Shown one piece after another: positions 32,904-39,625 of a DNA stretch of 39,625 nt. A program made the translations under genes and the position numbers. The stretch's first letter is position 1. The number at the start of each line of letters is the position of its first letter. The DNA comes from Streptomyces sp. SID14478 (lineage in GTDB: Bacteria; Actinomycetota; Actinomycetes; Streptomycetales; Streptomycetaceae), in assembly GCF_010548525.1 (NCBI RefSeq), contig NZ_JAAGMG010000599.1, positions 1 through 39,625 of the forward strand. The letters are read 5' to 3'. Below the pieces are notes generated by a model. It was not told where the DNA came from. It worked only from the letters and a program-made list of their open reading frames with translations, and made no database searches.

Positions 32904-33923
32904 CTAGCCCCAGCAGTTCTTCAGGCCCCAGGCCGTGCCCTTGGAGGCAACGCCGTCAGCGGGCTTGTCGGTGATGAGCTGGGATCCGGTGTCGATGAAC
33001 CCGTGGGGCTTCTTGCTCGAGTCCTTGGTGTAGTCGGCGACGGCGTCCACCCCCAGGCGGGCCATCTTCTCGGGGAACTGCATGACGGTCGCGGCGAACT
33101 TCCCGGCAGCTACGTTGCGTACACCGCTGCACGATCCGTCGATGGAACCGATCACCACACCCTTCTTGCCGCTCAGTGCCTGGGCGGCCCCGGCAGCGGC
33201 GGGTTCGTTGATGGTGTAGACGGCGTTGACGCCTGGGTCGCGCTGGTGGAGGTTCTCCATGGAGCTCTGGGCTTTGGTCTGATCGCCGTTGGTGACGGCC
33301 GTGCCCTTGATCTGCTTCGAGGAGGCCGTGACCCCGAAGCCTTCGAGGAAGCCCTTGTGCCGCAGGTCGTCGACGCTGGACCCCGGCGTGCCGTCGAGGA
33401 GGACCACGTGGGGGTCGGCCCCCTTCAACGCGGCTTTCACGTACCGGCCTTGGGAGACGCCCGCGGCCTGGTTGTCGGTGGCGAAGGTGGCGTCGACCGC
33501 GTCGGCAGGGTCGGTCGCGGTGTCGAGAGCGATGACGAGGACGCCCTTGGACCGGGCGTCGGCTATCGCGTTGAGCACGCCCTTGGAACTGCTGGGGGTG
33601 ATGAGGATGCCGGTGACGTGCTGGGCGACGAGGTTGTTGATGGCGTCGACCTGTCCCTGGTTGTCGCCGTCGAACTTGCCTGCCAGTGCGATGAGCCGGC
33701 CGTCTCTCCTGGCGGCCTCGCTCTTGGCGGCTTCCCGGAGCTTGACGAAGTAGGGGTTGCTGTTCGTCTTCGTGACCAGTCCGATGACCGGTTTCCCCGA
33801 GGTCGACCCATTGCCCTTGTCGTCACTGCCGCTCTTGGTCGATGTGCATCCCGCGAGGGCGCAGGCGAGTACGGCCGTGGCGGTGATCACCACCCGGCGA
33901 GCCGGGGCGTTCAACTGTCGCAT
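32904..33923 (-). CDS. frcB: Sugar-binding lipoprotein of the fructose-type ABC transporter
   Basis: A 339-aa lipoprotein. The signal VVITATAVLACALAGC ends in a lipobox with Cys26, which would be lipidated and anchor the protein outside the membrane. The mature part is a Peripla_BP_4-type sugar-binding fold (IGLVTKTNSNPYFVKLREAA ... LIALAGKFDGDNQGQVDAIN ... VLVIALDTATDPADAVDATF). ATG at 33923 is chosen because of its CAGGAG site and the signal peptide; upstream in-frame starts would read through the operator region. It is the first gene of the operon. GKFDGDNQGQ and the CSG near the ligand pocket resemble FrcB proteins, so fructose is the likely ligand; this has not been tested here. Confidence 0.88.
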   Translation of the reverse strand: MRQLNAPARRVVITATAVLACALAGCTSTKSGSDDKGNGSTSGKPVIGLVTKTNSNPYFVKLREAAKSEAARRDGRLIALAGKFDGDNQGQVDAINNLVAQHVTGILITPSSSKGVLNAIADARSKGVLVIALDTATDPADAVDATFATDNQAAGVSQGRYVKAALKGADPHVVLLDGTPGSSVDDLRHKGFLEGFGVTASSKQIKGTAVTNGDQTKAQSSMENLHQRDPGVNAVYTINEPAAAGAAQALSGKKGVVIGSIDGSCSGVRNVAAGKFAATVMQFPEKMARLGVDAVADYTKDSSKKPHGFIDTGSQLITDKPADGVASKGTAWGLKNCWG

Positions 33924-34009
33924 GGTTGCTCCTGATCGAGGTCCGGGCACTTCGTCGTCCGGTGGGTGCACGGCAACGTACCCGACTGCCCACGGCCTGC
34001 ATAGGCATT

Positions 34010-34025
34010 GCGCAAACCTTTGCGC
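34010..34025. promoter_or_regulatory. LacI operator 1 (frc side)
   Basis: GCGCAAA-CC-TTTGCGC is a perfect palindrome with 7-bp arms, made of two TTGCGC half-sites in opposite orientation. It lies 87 bp upstream of the frcB start codon and 78 bp (centre to centre) from the second site, close to a whole number of helical half-turns, so looping by LacI is possible. No convincing -10/-35 for frcB was found. Confidence 0.6.
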
Positions 34026-34054
34026 GCGCTCAACTCGTCCGCGTCCGAGCGGAG

Positions 34055-34104
34055 TTGAAGTCCGCCCGAGCCGGTGAAAATACTCTTGCGCAATGCATTG
34101 CGCA
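34055..34104 (+). promoter_or_regulatory. GH32 promoter with LacI operator 2 over the start point
   Basis: TTGAAG (34055-34060) and AATACT (34079-34084) are 18 bp apart. The predicted transcription start near 34091 falls inside the 18-bp perfect palindrome TGCGCAATGCATTGCGCA (34087-34104), which carries two more TTGCGC cores. Bound repressor would block RNA polymerase. The leader to ATG 34166 is about 75 bases with GGAGG at 34155-34159. Confidence 0.6.
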
Positions 34105-34165
34105 TTGGCGTGCGCCCGGGCAACCATCTGACGCGTCCCGCTCACTGACGCGCTGGAGGCCCCTC

Positions 34166-36085
34166 ATGCACGAGCCGTTTCGTACCGGACAGCGACACCA
34201 CCAACCAAACCGGAGAGCCCTCCTGCGCACCGCCCTCGGCGCCGGAGCCGGAGCCCTGATGTGGTCCTCCCTCGGCGGAAGCGCCGACGCAGCGCCCCGC
34301 CCGGCGGCCGGCGACCTGATCGTCAATGACTTCGAGTCGGCGACCTGGGGCACCTGGCGCACCACCGGCTCCGCATTCGGTACCGGTCCCGTCCTGGGCG
34401 AAGACCTGCTGCGCCGCCTGGAGATCACCAACTACCGGGGCAACGGCGTCGCCAGCAGCGAACGCGAGGGCGACGCTCCCACCGGCTCCCTCACCTCCCC
34501 GGAATTCACCATCCAGCGCGACTTCATCGCCTTCGCCATCGGCGGCGGCGACTACGAGCGCGTGACCTGCCTGAACCTCCTCGTCGACGGCACGCTCGTG
34601 CGCAGCGCCACCGGCCGCAACAGCGACGCCCTCGCCGAAGCCAGCTGGGACGTGCGTCCGTGGAAGGGCCGCCGCGCACGCATCGAGATCGTCGACACGG
34701 CGACCGGGGATTGGGGGCACGTCAACGTCGACCAGATCCTCCAGACCGACCAGCCGACGAAACGCCCCGTCACCACACAGCCCCTCTACCAGGAGACCTG
34801 GCGTCCACAATTCCACTTCACGGCCCGGCAATGGGTGATGGACCGCCTCAACCCGGGCCAACGGCAGGAGGGCTGGCTGAACGACCTCAACGGCCTGATC
34901 TTCTACGAGGGCGAGTACCACCTGTTCGCCCAGCGCTGGAACAAATGCTGGATCCACGCGGTCAGCAACGACCTCGTGCACTGGAACGAACTACAGCCCG
35001 CCTTCTGGGAGGAGGACCTCGGCACCGGCGTCCAGTCCGGTTCCTGCGTAGTCGACTACCAGAACACCTCGGGACTCTCGCCCGACAGCCGGACGCCGCC
35101 CATGGTCGCCTTCTGGTCGCGCAACGACAACAAGAGCCAGTGCCTGTCCTACAGTCTCGACCGCGGCCGCACCTGGAAGCACCACGACGCCAACCCCGTC
35201 CTCACCGCACCGGAACGCGACCCCAAGGTGTTCTGGTACGCCCCCGGCAAACACTGGGTGATGTTCCTCTACGGCGGCGACCAGTACCACATCTACAACT
35301 CGCCCGACCTGCTCCACTGGACCGACACCGGACACCCGATCAGCGGGTTCGAATGCCCCGACTTCTTCGAGCTCCCCGTCGACGGCGACCCGGGAGAAAA
35401 ACGATGGGTCTTGGTCCGCGGCGACGGCAAGTACTCCCTGGGGACCTTCGACGGCACTCGGTTCACCGAGCAGACCAGCCAGTTCGTCGCCGACTCGGGG
35501 CCGCACTTCTACGCGACCCAGTCATGGAACAACACCGAAACCGGAGACGGCAGGCGCATTCAGGCGGCCTGGATGCGCGGCGGCTCCTACCCCGACATGC
35601 CGTTCAACCAACAGGTCACCTTCCCCGCCGAACTCACCCTGCGCACCACCGAGGACGGCATCCGCCTGCACCGCAACCCCATCGCAGAGATCACCACCCT
35701 GCACCGCACACAGAGCCGCTGGACCGGGTCCTTGAACACCGGCACGTCGCGGACGCTGGCAGCCGGCGGCGACCGCTTCCACGGCGTCATGAACCTTTCG
35801 GTCCCCCAGGGCGCGAGCCTGACGCTCACCGTGCGCGGGATTCCCGTACGCCTGGGCCACCAGAGCATCGACAACGGCAGCGGAGCGCAACCGCTGTCCA
35901 AGCCGCTGGCCAAGGTGGAGGTACTCATCGACCGCGCGTCGATCGAGGTGTTCGCCAATGACGGCGAGGTGTCGGTCTCCCGCTGCTACCTGCCGTCGAA
36001 CAACCCCATCACGCTGTCGGCCACCGGCGGCACCTGCCAGATCGACAGCACCTTCCACACCCTGGCGAGCATCTGGCCCGCGTAG
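34166..36085 (+). CDS. Exported GH32 fructan hydrolase (levanase/inulinase/sucrase type)
   Basis: A 639-aa secreted enzyme. A twin-arginine-type signal (RRALLRTALGAGAGALMWSS) precedes a beta-sandwich accessory domain (about 48-195, IVNDFESATWGTW ... DVRPWKGRRARIEIVDTATG). The five-bladed GH32 propeller follows: nucleophile D240 in WLNDLNG, the RDP motif at 351-353 (D352), and acid/base E396 in FECPDFFEL. The C-terminal beta-sandwich ends ASIEVFANDGEVSVSRCYLP. It would release fructose from levan, inulin or sucrose. The start ATG has GGAGG 6 bp upstream. It is divergent from the frc-like importer operon and shares the LacI operators, so the pair forms a complete extracellular hydrolysis and uptake system. 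Levan versus inulin preference cannot be told. Confidence 0.92.
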   Translation: MHEPFRTGQRHHQPNRRALLRTALGAGAGALMWSSLGGSADAAPRPAAGDLIVNDFESATWGTWRTTGSAFGTGPVLGEDLLRRLEITNYRGNGVASSEREGDAPTGSLTSPEFTIQRDFIAFAIGGGDYERVTCLNLLVDGTLVRSATGRNSDALAEASWDVRPWKGRRARIEIVDTATGDWGHVNVDQILQTDQPTKRPVTTQPLYQETWRPQFHFTARQWVMDRLNPGQRQEGWLNDLNGLIFYEGEYHLFAQRWNKCWIHAVSNDLVHWNELQPAFWEEDLGTGVQSGSCVVDYQNTSGLSPDSRTPPMVAFWSRNDNKSQCLSYSLDRGRTWKHHDANPVLTAPERDPKVFWYAPGKHWVMFLYGGDQYHIYNSPDLLHWTDTGHPISGFECPDFFELPVDGDPGEKRWVLVRGDGKYSLGTFDGTRFTEQTSQFVADSGPHFYATQSWNNTETGDGRRIQAAWMRGGSYPDMPFNQQVTFPAELTLRTTEDGIRLHRNPIAEITTLHRTQSRWTGSLNTGTSRTLAAGGDRFHGVMNLSVPQGASLTLTVRGIPVRLGHQSIDNGSGAQPLSKPLAKVEVLIDRASIEVFANDGEVSVSRCYLPSNNPITLSATGGTCQIDSTFHTLASIWPA

Positions 36086-36105
36086 CGGAGGCCCTTCGGG
36101 CCCGC
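36085..36105 (+). terminator. Hairpin after the GH32 gene
   Basis: GGCCC-TTC-GGGCC extended by GCG/CGC after a two-base bulge, starting at the stop codon. It is short but well placed to end the GH32 transcript. Confidence 0.4.
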
Positions 36106-36135
36106 TCGTCACGCTCGTCGAGCCGCGGGGGGCAC

Positions 36136-36467
36136 GTGCCGTCCTGGGAGAGGACGTCACTCGTCGGTGTCGGGCCGGTGCCGTTGCGCAGGGGGGCGGT
36201 GCCGGCGCCGGCACCGGGGGAGACGGTGGCACCGACCCCGCTGGGGCAGACGACCAACACCTACGACAACCCGGGCCGCACCGAGACGCTGACCGACGGA
36301 CGGGCCCTCAACTGCTGCTCTGGACAAGGGATTTGTTCGTGAGCTTGAGGGCACTGTGAATGCCATGACCCGCAGTGGAAGGCGTACCAGTTCGCCGGCG
36401 GCCACCACGGCCGGAGCGGTCTCTACCACTCCACGGTCCGCTCTGGACGCAGGAATAGGGGGATGCC
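36136..36467 (+). pseudogene. Decayed coding debris, part RHS-repeat-like
   Basis: One frame (36136-36342) ends in GQTTNTYDNPGRTETLTDGR, a typical RHS/YD repeat, then stops. Another frame at 36377-36445 reads HDPQWKAYQFAGGHHGRSGL without a start. No intact gene is present. This could be what is left of a secreted RHS or cell-surface protein. Confidence 0.3.
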
Positions 36468-36827
36468 TTGGGTATCTATCTACGCGGATGGAAAAGGTGC
36501 CTCGACTTCTCGGGTGTATCGCCGAGGATGGAGTTCTGGCTCTTCATCGCCCTGAACGCCCTTATCAGCCTGCCTCTGAAGCTGATCGCCGATCCGGTGG
36601 GGATCGGACTCATCCCCTACGACGTGTTCGGTTACGCGATCATCATTCCCTCTCTCGCGGTCGCGGTGAGGCGGCTGCGAGACGGAGGGAACTCACCATG
36701 GTTGATCATCTTCCTTCTCCTTCCCCTCATCGGCACAGTGGTTCTGATCGTCCTGTGGCTGCAGAGGAGCCAGGAACCGACTGCTCAACGTGGCGTCGGT
36801 AGCACCTCGCACAGTCCCACGACCTGA
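36468..36827 (+). CDS. DUF805-family small membrane protein
   Basis: A 119-aa protein matching DUF805 (YhaH-like). The amphipathic start YLRGWKRCLDFSGVSPRMEF is followed by three to four hydrophobic helices (WLFIALNALISLPLKLIA, YAIIIPSLAVAVRRLRD, WLIIFLLLPLIGTVVLIVLW) and a polar tail. The start is TTG at 36468, supported by AGGGGG five bases upstream and by the family N-terminus; the ATG at 36463 is in another frame. The function of DUF805 proteins is unknown. It stands alone amid decayed sequence but shows no disruption itself. Confidence 0.75.
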   Translation: MGIYLRGWKRCLDFSGVSPRMEFWLFIALNALISLPLKLIADPVGIGLIPYDVFGYAIIIPSLAVAVRRLRDGGNSPWLIIFLLLPLIGTVVLIVLWLQRSQEPTAQRGVGSTSHSPTT

Positions 36828-36933
36828 ATCGCGTCGGCCGCACCGGCATGAGCGGTGACTGGCAGGACTGGAACGACTCGTTCGTCTGCACCATGACGCC
36901 AACATGACCGCCAAGAAGAAGCTGCCGCCGCCT

Positions 36934-37647
36934 CTACCCCGGCAGCGGCAGGACGATCGCTGGCAGGCTGCCCTGCTCGACCTGGTCTCTGCTGAGAGAT
37001 ATGCCGAACCGGCCCTCCACCGCGCGGTACGCACCTGTCGCCCACTCGTCCTCGCTCACCTCGCCCCACGCCCGTACGGGATCCATCCGGCTGTGAATCC
37101 CGCCTGCCTGGGCCAACGCCTCGTCGAAAGCCCTGAGATCGCCCGTGGCATCCCGCGGGGCGGTGAGCCTGTCTTCGAAGAAACTGCGGCCGAAATCTGT
37201 GGTCCAGGACGCCGCCGTCCGGTAAGGCGAATAGACGATCCGGCCCGGCAGGTCATGATGGTTCAACGTCACACACACCAGCTCTTCGTCCTCCGGCGAC
37301 ACCAGGTCATCGTCAAGGAGCTGCGCGAGGTACCACGTCGCGGCGAGATCGTCCTCCACGATGATCGCCCAGTCCCCGCAGCAATCGATCATGCCGACCG
37401 ACAGTGCCCCCGCCGTATGTCCCGGCTTCCCAGCCGGGGGCGGCACGAAATCACGGTAGGCAACCGGATCGTCCAGAACAGGGGCGGGGGCTCCCAGGCG
37501 TTCAAGCCACCTCCGGGTATCTGGCCCCCGCCGCGCGGTCAGTGAGAGACACGCCCGCATCCCGGACACCGAGACCTCGTCCTTTCGATGCGCATAGGAG
37601 GCGTTCCGGCCCATCCACGACAGTCCACTGCCTTCTTGATCGCTCAT
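36934..37647 (-). CDS. Hypothetical protein, 237 aa
   Basis: Not recognised with confidence. ATG at 37647 begins MSDQEGSGLSWMGRNASYAH. The body has WLERLGAPAP, CCGDWAIIVEDDLAATWYLA, an acidic stretch (LLDDDLVSPEDEE) and WTTDFGRSFFEDRLTAPRDA, which recalls small actinobacterial immunity-like or DUF6461-like proteins (CGDW followed by a Trp-rich core), but the similarity is loose. No signal peptide or membrane helix is seen. The frame runs open upstream into the LysR remnant, giving one 474-codon reading frame; homology and codon sense show these are two genes. The ribosome-binding site is weak (GGAG only 2 bases before ATG). Confidence 0.55.
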   Translation of the reverse strand: MSDQEGSGLSWMGRNASYAHRKDEVSVSGMRACLSLTARRGPDTRRWLERLGAPAPVLDDPVAYRDFVPPPAGKPGHTAGALSVGMIDCCGDWAIIVEDDLAATWYLAQLLDDDLVSPEDEELVCVTLNHHDLPGRIVYSPYRTAASWTTDFGRSFFEDRLTAPRDATGDLRAFDEALAQAGGIHSRMDPVRAWGEVSEDEWATGAYRAVEGRFGISLSRDQVEQGSLPAIVLPLPG

Positions 37648-37659
37648 GGCTCCGGACCC

Positions 37660-38300
37660 TAACCCTGCCCGTCGCCGAGAACTGAGGTGACGTTCACCAA
37701 GGATGGCGAAGTCTTCCGATGATGCGGACTCCGGTGCTGCCAGAGGATGATCGATGGGTACGAGCAGCGCGCGGCGTTCGGAAAACAGGACAGGTCCCAC
37801 CCTGATGGCCGGGACCTCAACGGGACGTTCAGCGATGAGAAGGTCGACGTCCTCATTGTGCAGGGCGGCGACGGCTGCGCCGTGGGTATTCTGCAGGGCG
37901 GCGATGGCTGCGCCGTGGGTTATGTCCTTCAGCTCGACGTCGTAGCGGGGGTGCCATGCCCCGAACTCCCGCGCCACCCGCACGATGAGGTCACCGGACC
38001 ACGCGGTGGTGTAGCCCACGCGGACCACTCCGGCCAGGCCTCCGGCAGGCTGTCGACGCGTTGGCGAGGGCTTGCCGGACCGCTTGGTATGCGGGAGCAA
38101 CTCTTCGAACAACTGCTGTCTGACCGCTGTGGACCACATGGCGGCTCTGCGTCCGAACAGCGTGCCACCGAAACGGTGTTCCAGCTTTTTGACCGCCTGA
38201 CTGACCCGGCCCGGCGATACGAAGGGGCGCTCGGCGCAGCGTGCGAAGTGGAGCTCCTCGGCGAGAACCAATAGAGGTGATCGGGACCGAGGCCGTCTAT
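37660..38300 (-). pseudogene. Degraded LysR-family regulator gene
   Basis: The minus strand shows a LysR HTH, LLVLAEELHFARCAERPFVS followed by VSQAVKKLEHRFGGTLFGRR, then part of the effector domain, GLAGVVRVGYTTAWSGDLIV and ALLVPIDHPLAAPESASSED. The N-terminal residues before LLVLAEELHF are in a wrong frame. The region after LFGRR is out of register with the family. The C-terminal hundred or so residues are missing, because the sequence runs in frame into the next gene at 37647. A 33-bp tandem duplication (37859-37922) has doubled an 11-residue segment. It is not expected to be functional. Confidence 0.6.
37859..37922. repeat. 33-bp tandem duplication inside the LysR remnant
   Basis: Positions 37859-37887 recur at 37892-37920, with 28 of 29 bases identical. 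In the LysR frame this doubles HGAA(I/V)AAL(Q/H)N. The near-identity points to a recent slippage or unequal exchange event. Confidence 0.75.
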
Positions 38301-38358
38301 GGCGTGATCGGACACGGGAGGAGCCTGAACCAGGCGCAGGAAACGAGGAGTTGGACAA

Positions 38359-38736
38359 CTTGTGCCGGATTGATACCGGCGTGCACAGGTTGGACAGAGC
38401 TGTGCCGTGTTCCGTCGGTCTCGTCTTCCTCTGTTCAGGCTGGGGGAGAGGCGTGACCTGAGTGAGCGCCTGCGTGGCGTTACATGCGGGCGAGGACGGA
38501 GGCGTGCGCCTCCCGGCAGGGCTCCTCCTGCATGTGCGGTTCCACGAATCCGTCGGCTCGACGGGCCTGCGCGGACGCTGGCGGACCCTGGGCAGTGCAT
38601 GCCCTGGCTGGTGCTGCGTACGGATGTCCCTGCAGAGGCTCGCCGGACCGCCTCGAACTGGTCGGAGGCTCTACCAACTCACCGAGCGGGTGGACCCCGG
38701 CAGCCGGGGTGCAGGTCTGCGGACAGGCCAGGTCTA
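38359..38736. other. Stretch between the LysR remnant and IS5, no recognised gene
   Basis: Several short frames are open on both strands but none has a ribosome-binding site, homology motif or consistent codon bias. The base before the IS is A38736, with GGTCTA preceding the inverted repeat. Confidence 0.4.
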
Positions 38737-38746
38737 ACTGATGGTT

Positions 38747-39555
38747 TCAGAATGAGGTGCGGAGTCGTCTCAAGCAGATGATGCTGCAAGCGAGTTGGAG
38801 GAGACCCAGGTGTAGGTCTGCGCGTGTCTCATAGCGGATCCGCAGGCGTTTGAACTGGTGGAGCCAGGCGAATGTGCGCTCCACGACCCAGCGGGTCTTT
38901 CCCAGGCCCGAGCCGTGCGCGGTGCCTCTTCGGGCGAACTTGGGTGTGATGCCGCGAGACCGCAGAAGGCGGCGGTACTTGTCGTAGTCGTAACCCCGGT
39001 CGGCGAACAGCCGGCCCGGCCGGTGCCTGGGCCGCCCGCGGATACCGCGGATGCGGGGTATCGCATCGAGCAGGGGCACCAGCTGCGTGACATCGTGGCG
39101 GTTCCCGCTGGTCAGCGAGACGGCTAGCGGGGTGCCGTGCCGGTCGACGATCAAGTGGTGCTTGCTGCCGGGCCGGGCCCGGTCGACCGGCGAAGGTCCG
39201 GTGTGAGCCCCCCTTTCAGCGCCCTCACGTGCGAGCCGTCGATCGCTGCATCGTCCATGTCCAACAGACCTGCAGCCCGCAGCTCGGCCAGCAGCACCGC
39301 GTGCAGCTGCGGCCAGACGCCGGCCTCGGTCCAGTCCCGCAGGCGCCGCCAGGCCGTCACGCCACTGCAGCCGACCTGTTCAGCGGGAACATCCCGCCAG
39401 CTCACGCTCTTGCACAGCACATAGACAATGCCTCTCAGCGCAGCCCGGTCATCCGCCGGCAACCGCCCGGGATACCGACGCCGCCGAGGCGGACGAGCAG
39501 GTAAGAGCGGCGCCACACGTTCCCACAGGTCATCAGGCACCAGTTCAACAGTCAC
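38747..39555 (-). CDS. IS5-family transposase, made by -1 frameshift
   Basis: The first frame starts probably at GTG 39555 (VTVELVPDDLWERVAPLLPA), carries the N-terminal DUF4096-like domain and the first catalytic Asp (MDDAAIDGSHVRALKGG), and would stop at 39151. The second frame supplies SPVDRARPGSKHH, LIVDRHGTPLAVSLTSGNRH, the second Asp in LFADRGYDYDKY and the Glu in TRWVVERTFAWLHQFKRLR, ending at 38747. The two join without loss if the ribosome slips back one base at AAAGGGGGG (39208-39216). An alternative first start is ATG 39603. Both catalytic halves are intact, so the enzyme is probably active. Confidence 0.85.
39208..39216 (-). other. Predicted -1 ribosomal frameshift site of the IS5 transposase
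   Basis: The minus strand reads AAAGGGGGG across the codons for L-K-G-G. Slipping back one base changes the downstream reading from the dead-end frame to AHTGPSPVDRARPG, the expected transposase continuation. Slippery A/G runs are usual in two-frame IS5 elements. Confidence 0.65.
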
Positions 39556-39625
39556 CCAACCAATCCTGCCGACACAACACCCAACTACCAAGCCCCACAA
39601 CAAAAGTCATTCTGAAACGGTCAGT

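Larger units (their letters stand above)
38737..39625 (-). mobile_element. IS5-family insertion sequence, apparently complete
   Basis: Bounded by 19-bp inverted repeats with 17 of 19 matches: ACTGATGGTTTCAGAATGA (38737-38755), and the complement of 39607-39625 reads ACTGACCGTTTCAGAATGA. The transposase is encoded on the minus strand in two overlapping frames, the arrangement of the IS427-type subgroup. The window stops at the last base of the element, so target duplication cannot be checked. Confidence 0.87.

Noticed and set aside
31833..33935. A 700-codon plus-strand frame across the frc-like genes
   Set aside because: Antisense shadow of the permease and binding-protein genes; no domain or start site.
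36934..38358. A single 474-aa LysR-like regulator
   Set aside because: The first half is a damaged LysR without its C-terminus and the second half is unrelated with its own plausible ATG at 37647; the in-frame join is fortuitous.
1..39625. Composite transposon carrying the whole window
   Set aside because: The flanking elements belong to different families (IS481 and IS5) with unrelated ends, so they cannot move the interval as a unit.
1..39625. CRISPR array, tRNA or rRNA gene
   Set aside because: No regularly spaced repeats, cloverleaf-forming sequences or rRNA-like segments were seen.

Overview
The window is very high-GC DNA with strong GC bias at third codon positions, GTG and TTG starts, twin-arginine type signal peptides, many TetR/LacI/Lrp/HxlR/MarR regulators and several secreted hydrolases. 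This points to Streptomyces or a close actinomycete. The mix of unrelated short operons, decayed transposases and broken regulators looks like an accessory region such as a chromosome arm or large plasmid; that placement is an inference.

Layout. 1-1070 is an intact IS481-family element inserted just after the stop of a short-chain dehydrogenase gene, which is divergent from an HxlR regulator (to 2288). 2442-4793 holds two unrecognised proteins and a DUF3159 membrane protein. 4906-7599 is a TetR regulator followed by an S9 prolyl-oligopeptidase, with a promoter and palindromic operator. 7613-8001 is a broken MarR gene ending in a 34-bp perfect palindrome. 8109-9554 is a HEAT-repeat protein. 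10081-12399 is a promoter and an exported penicillin-acylase-family hydrolase. 12423-12642 is an IS110-type transposase tail. 12649-15513 is a PNPOx-FNR fusion flavoprotein divergent from a TetR regulator. 15824-18596 is a secreted two-F5/8C-domain beta-helix protein with its terminator and upstream inverted repeat.

18856-23055 groups a metallo-beta-lactamase-fold hydrolase, an amidohydrolase and a PLP-dependent gamma-lyase-type enzyme on the minus strand, with a divergent Lrp/AsnC regulator. 23205-23642 is a membrane-anchored glutaredoxin-like protein. 24223-27986 is a full-length DnaE1-type replicative polymerase, overlapped by a 55-aa CPxC protein. A phosphotransferase and an IS5-type remnant follow.

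29261-36085 is the most coherent system: a fructan/fructose utilisation locus. A secreted GH32 enzyme would release fructose outside the cell. A divergent five-gene operon would import it (binding lipoprotein, permease, single-domain ATPase), phosphorylate it (FrcK-like kinase) and regulate the locus (LacI). Two palindromes made of four TTGCGC cores lie in the intergenic region, one of them over the predicted GH32 transcription start.

36086-38736 is decayed: RHS-like debris, a DUF805 protein, an unrecognised protein and a LysR pseudogene with a 33-bp tandem duplication. 38737-39625 is an intact IS5-family element with a predicted -1 frameshift. The window begins exactly at one IS end and stops exactly at another.
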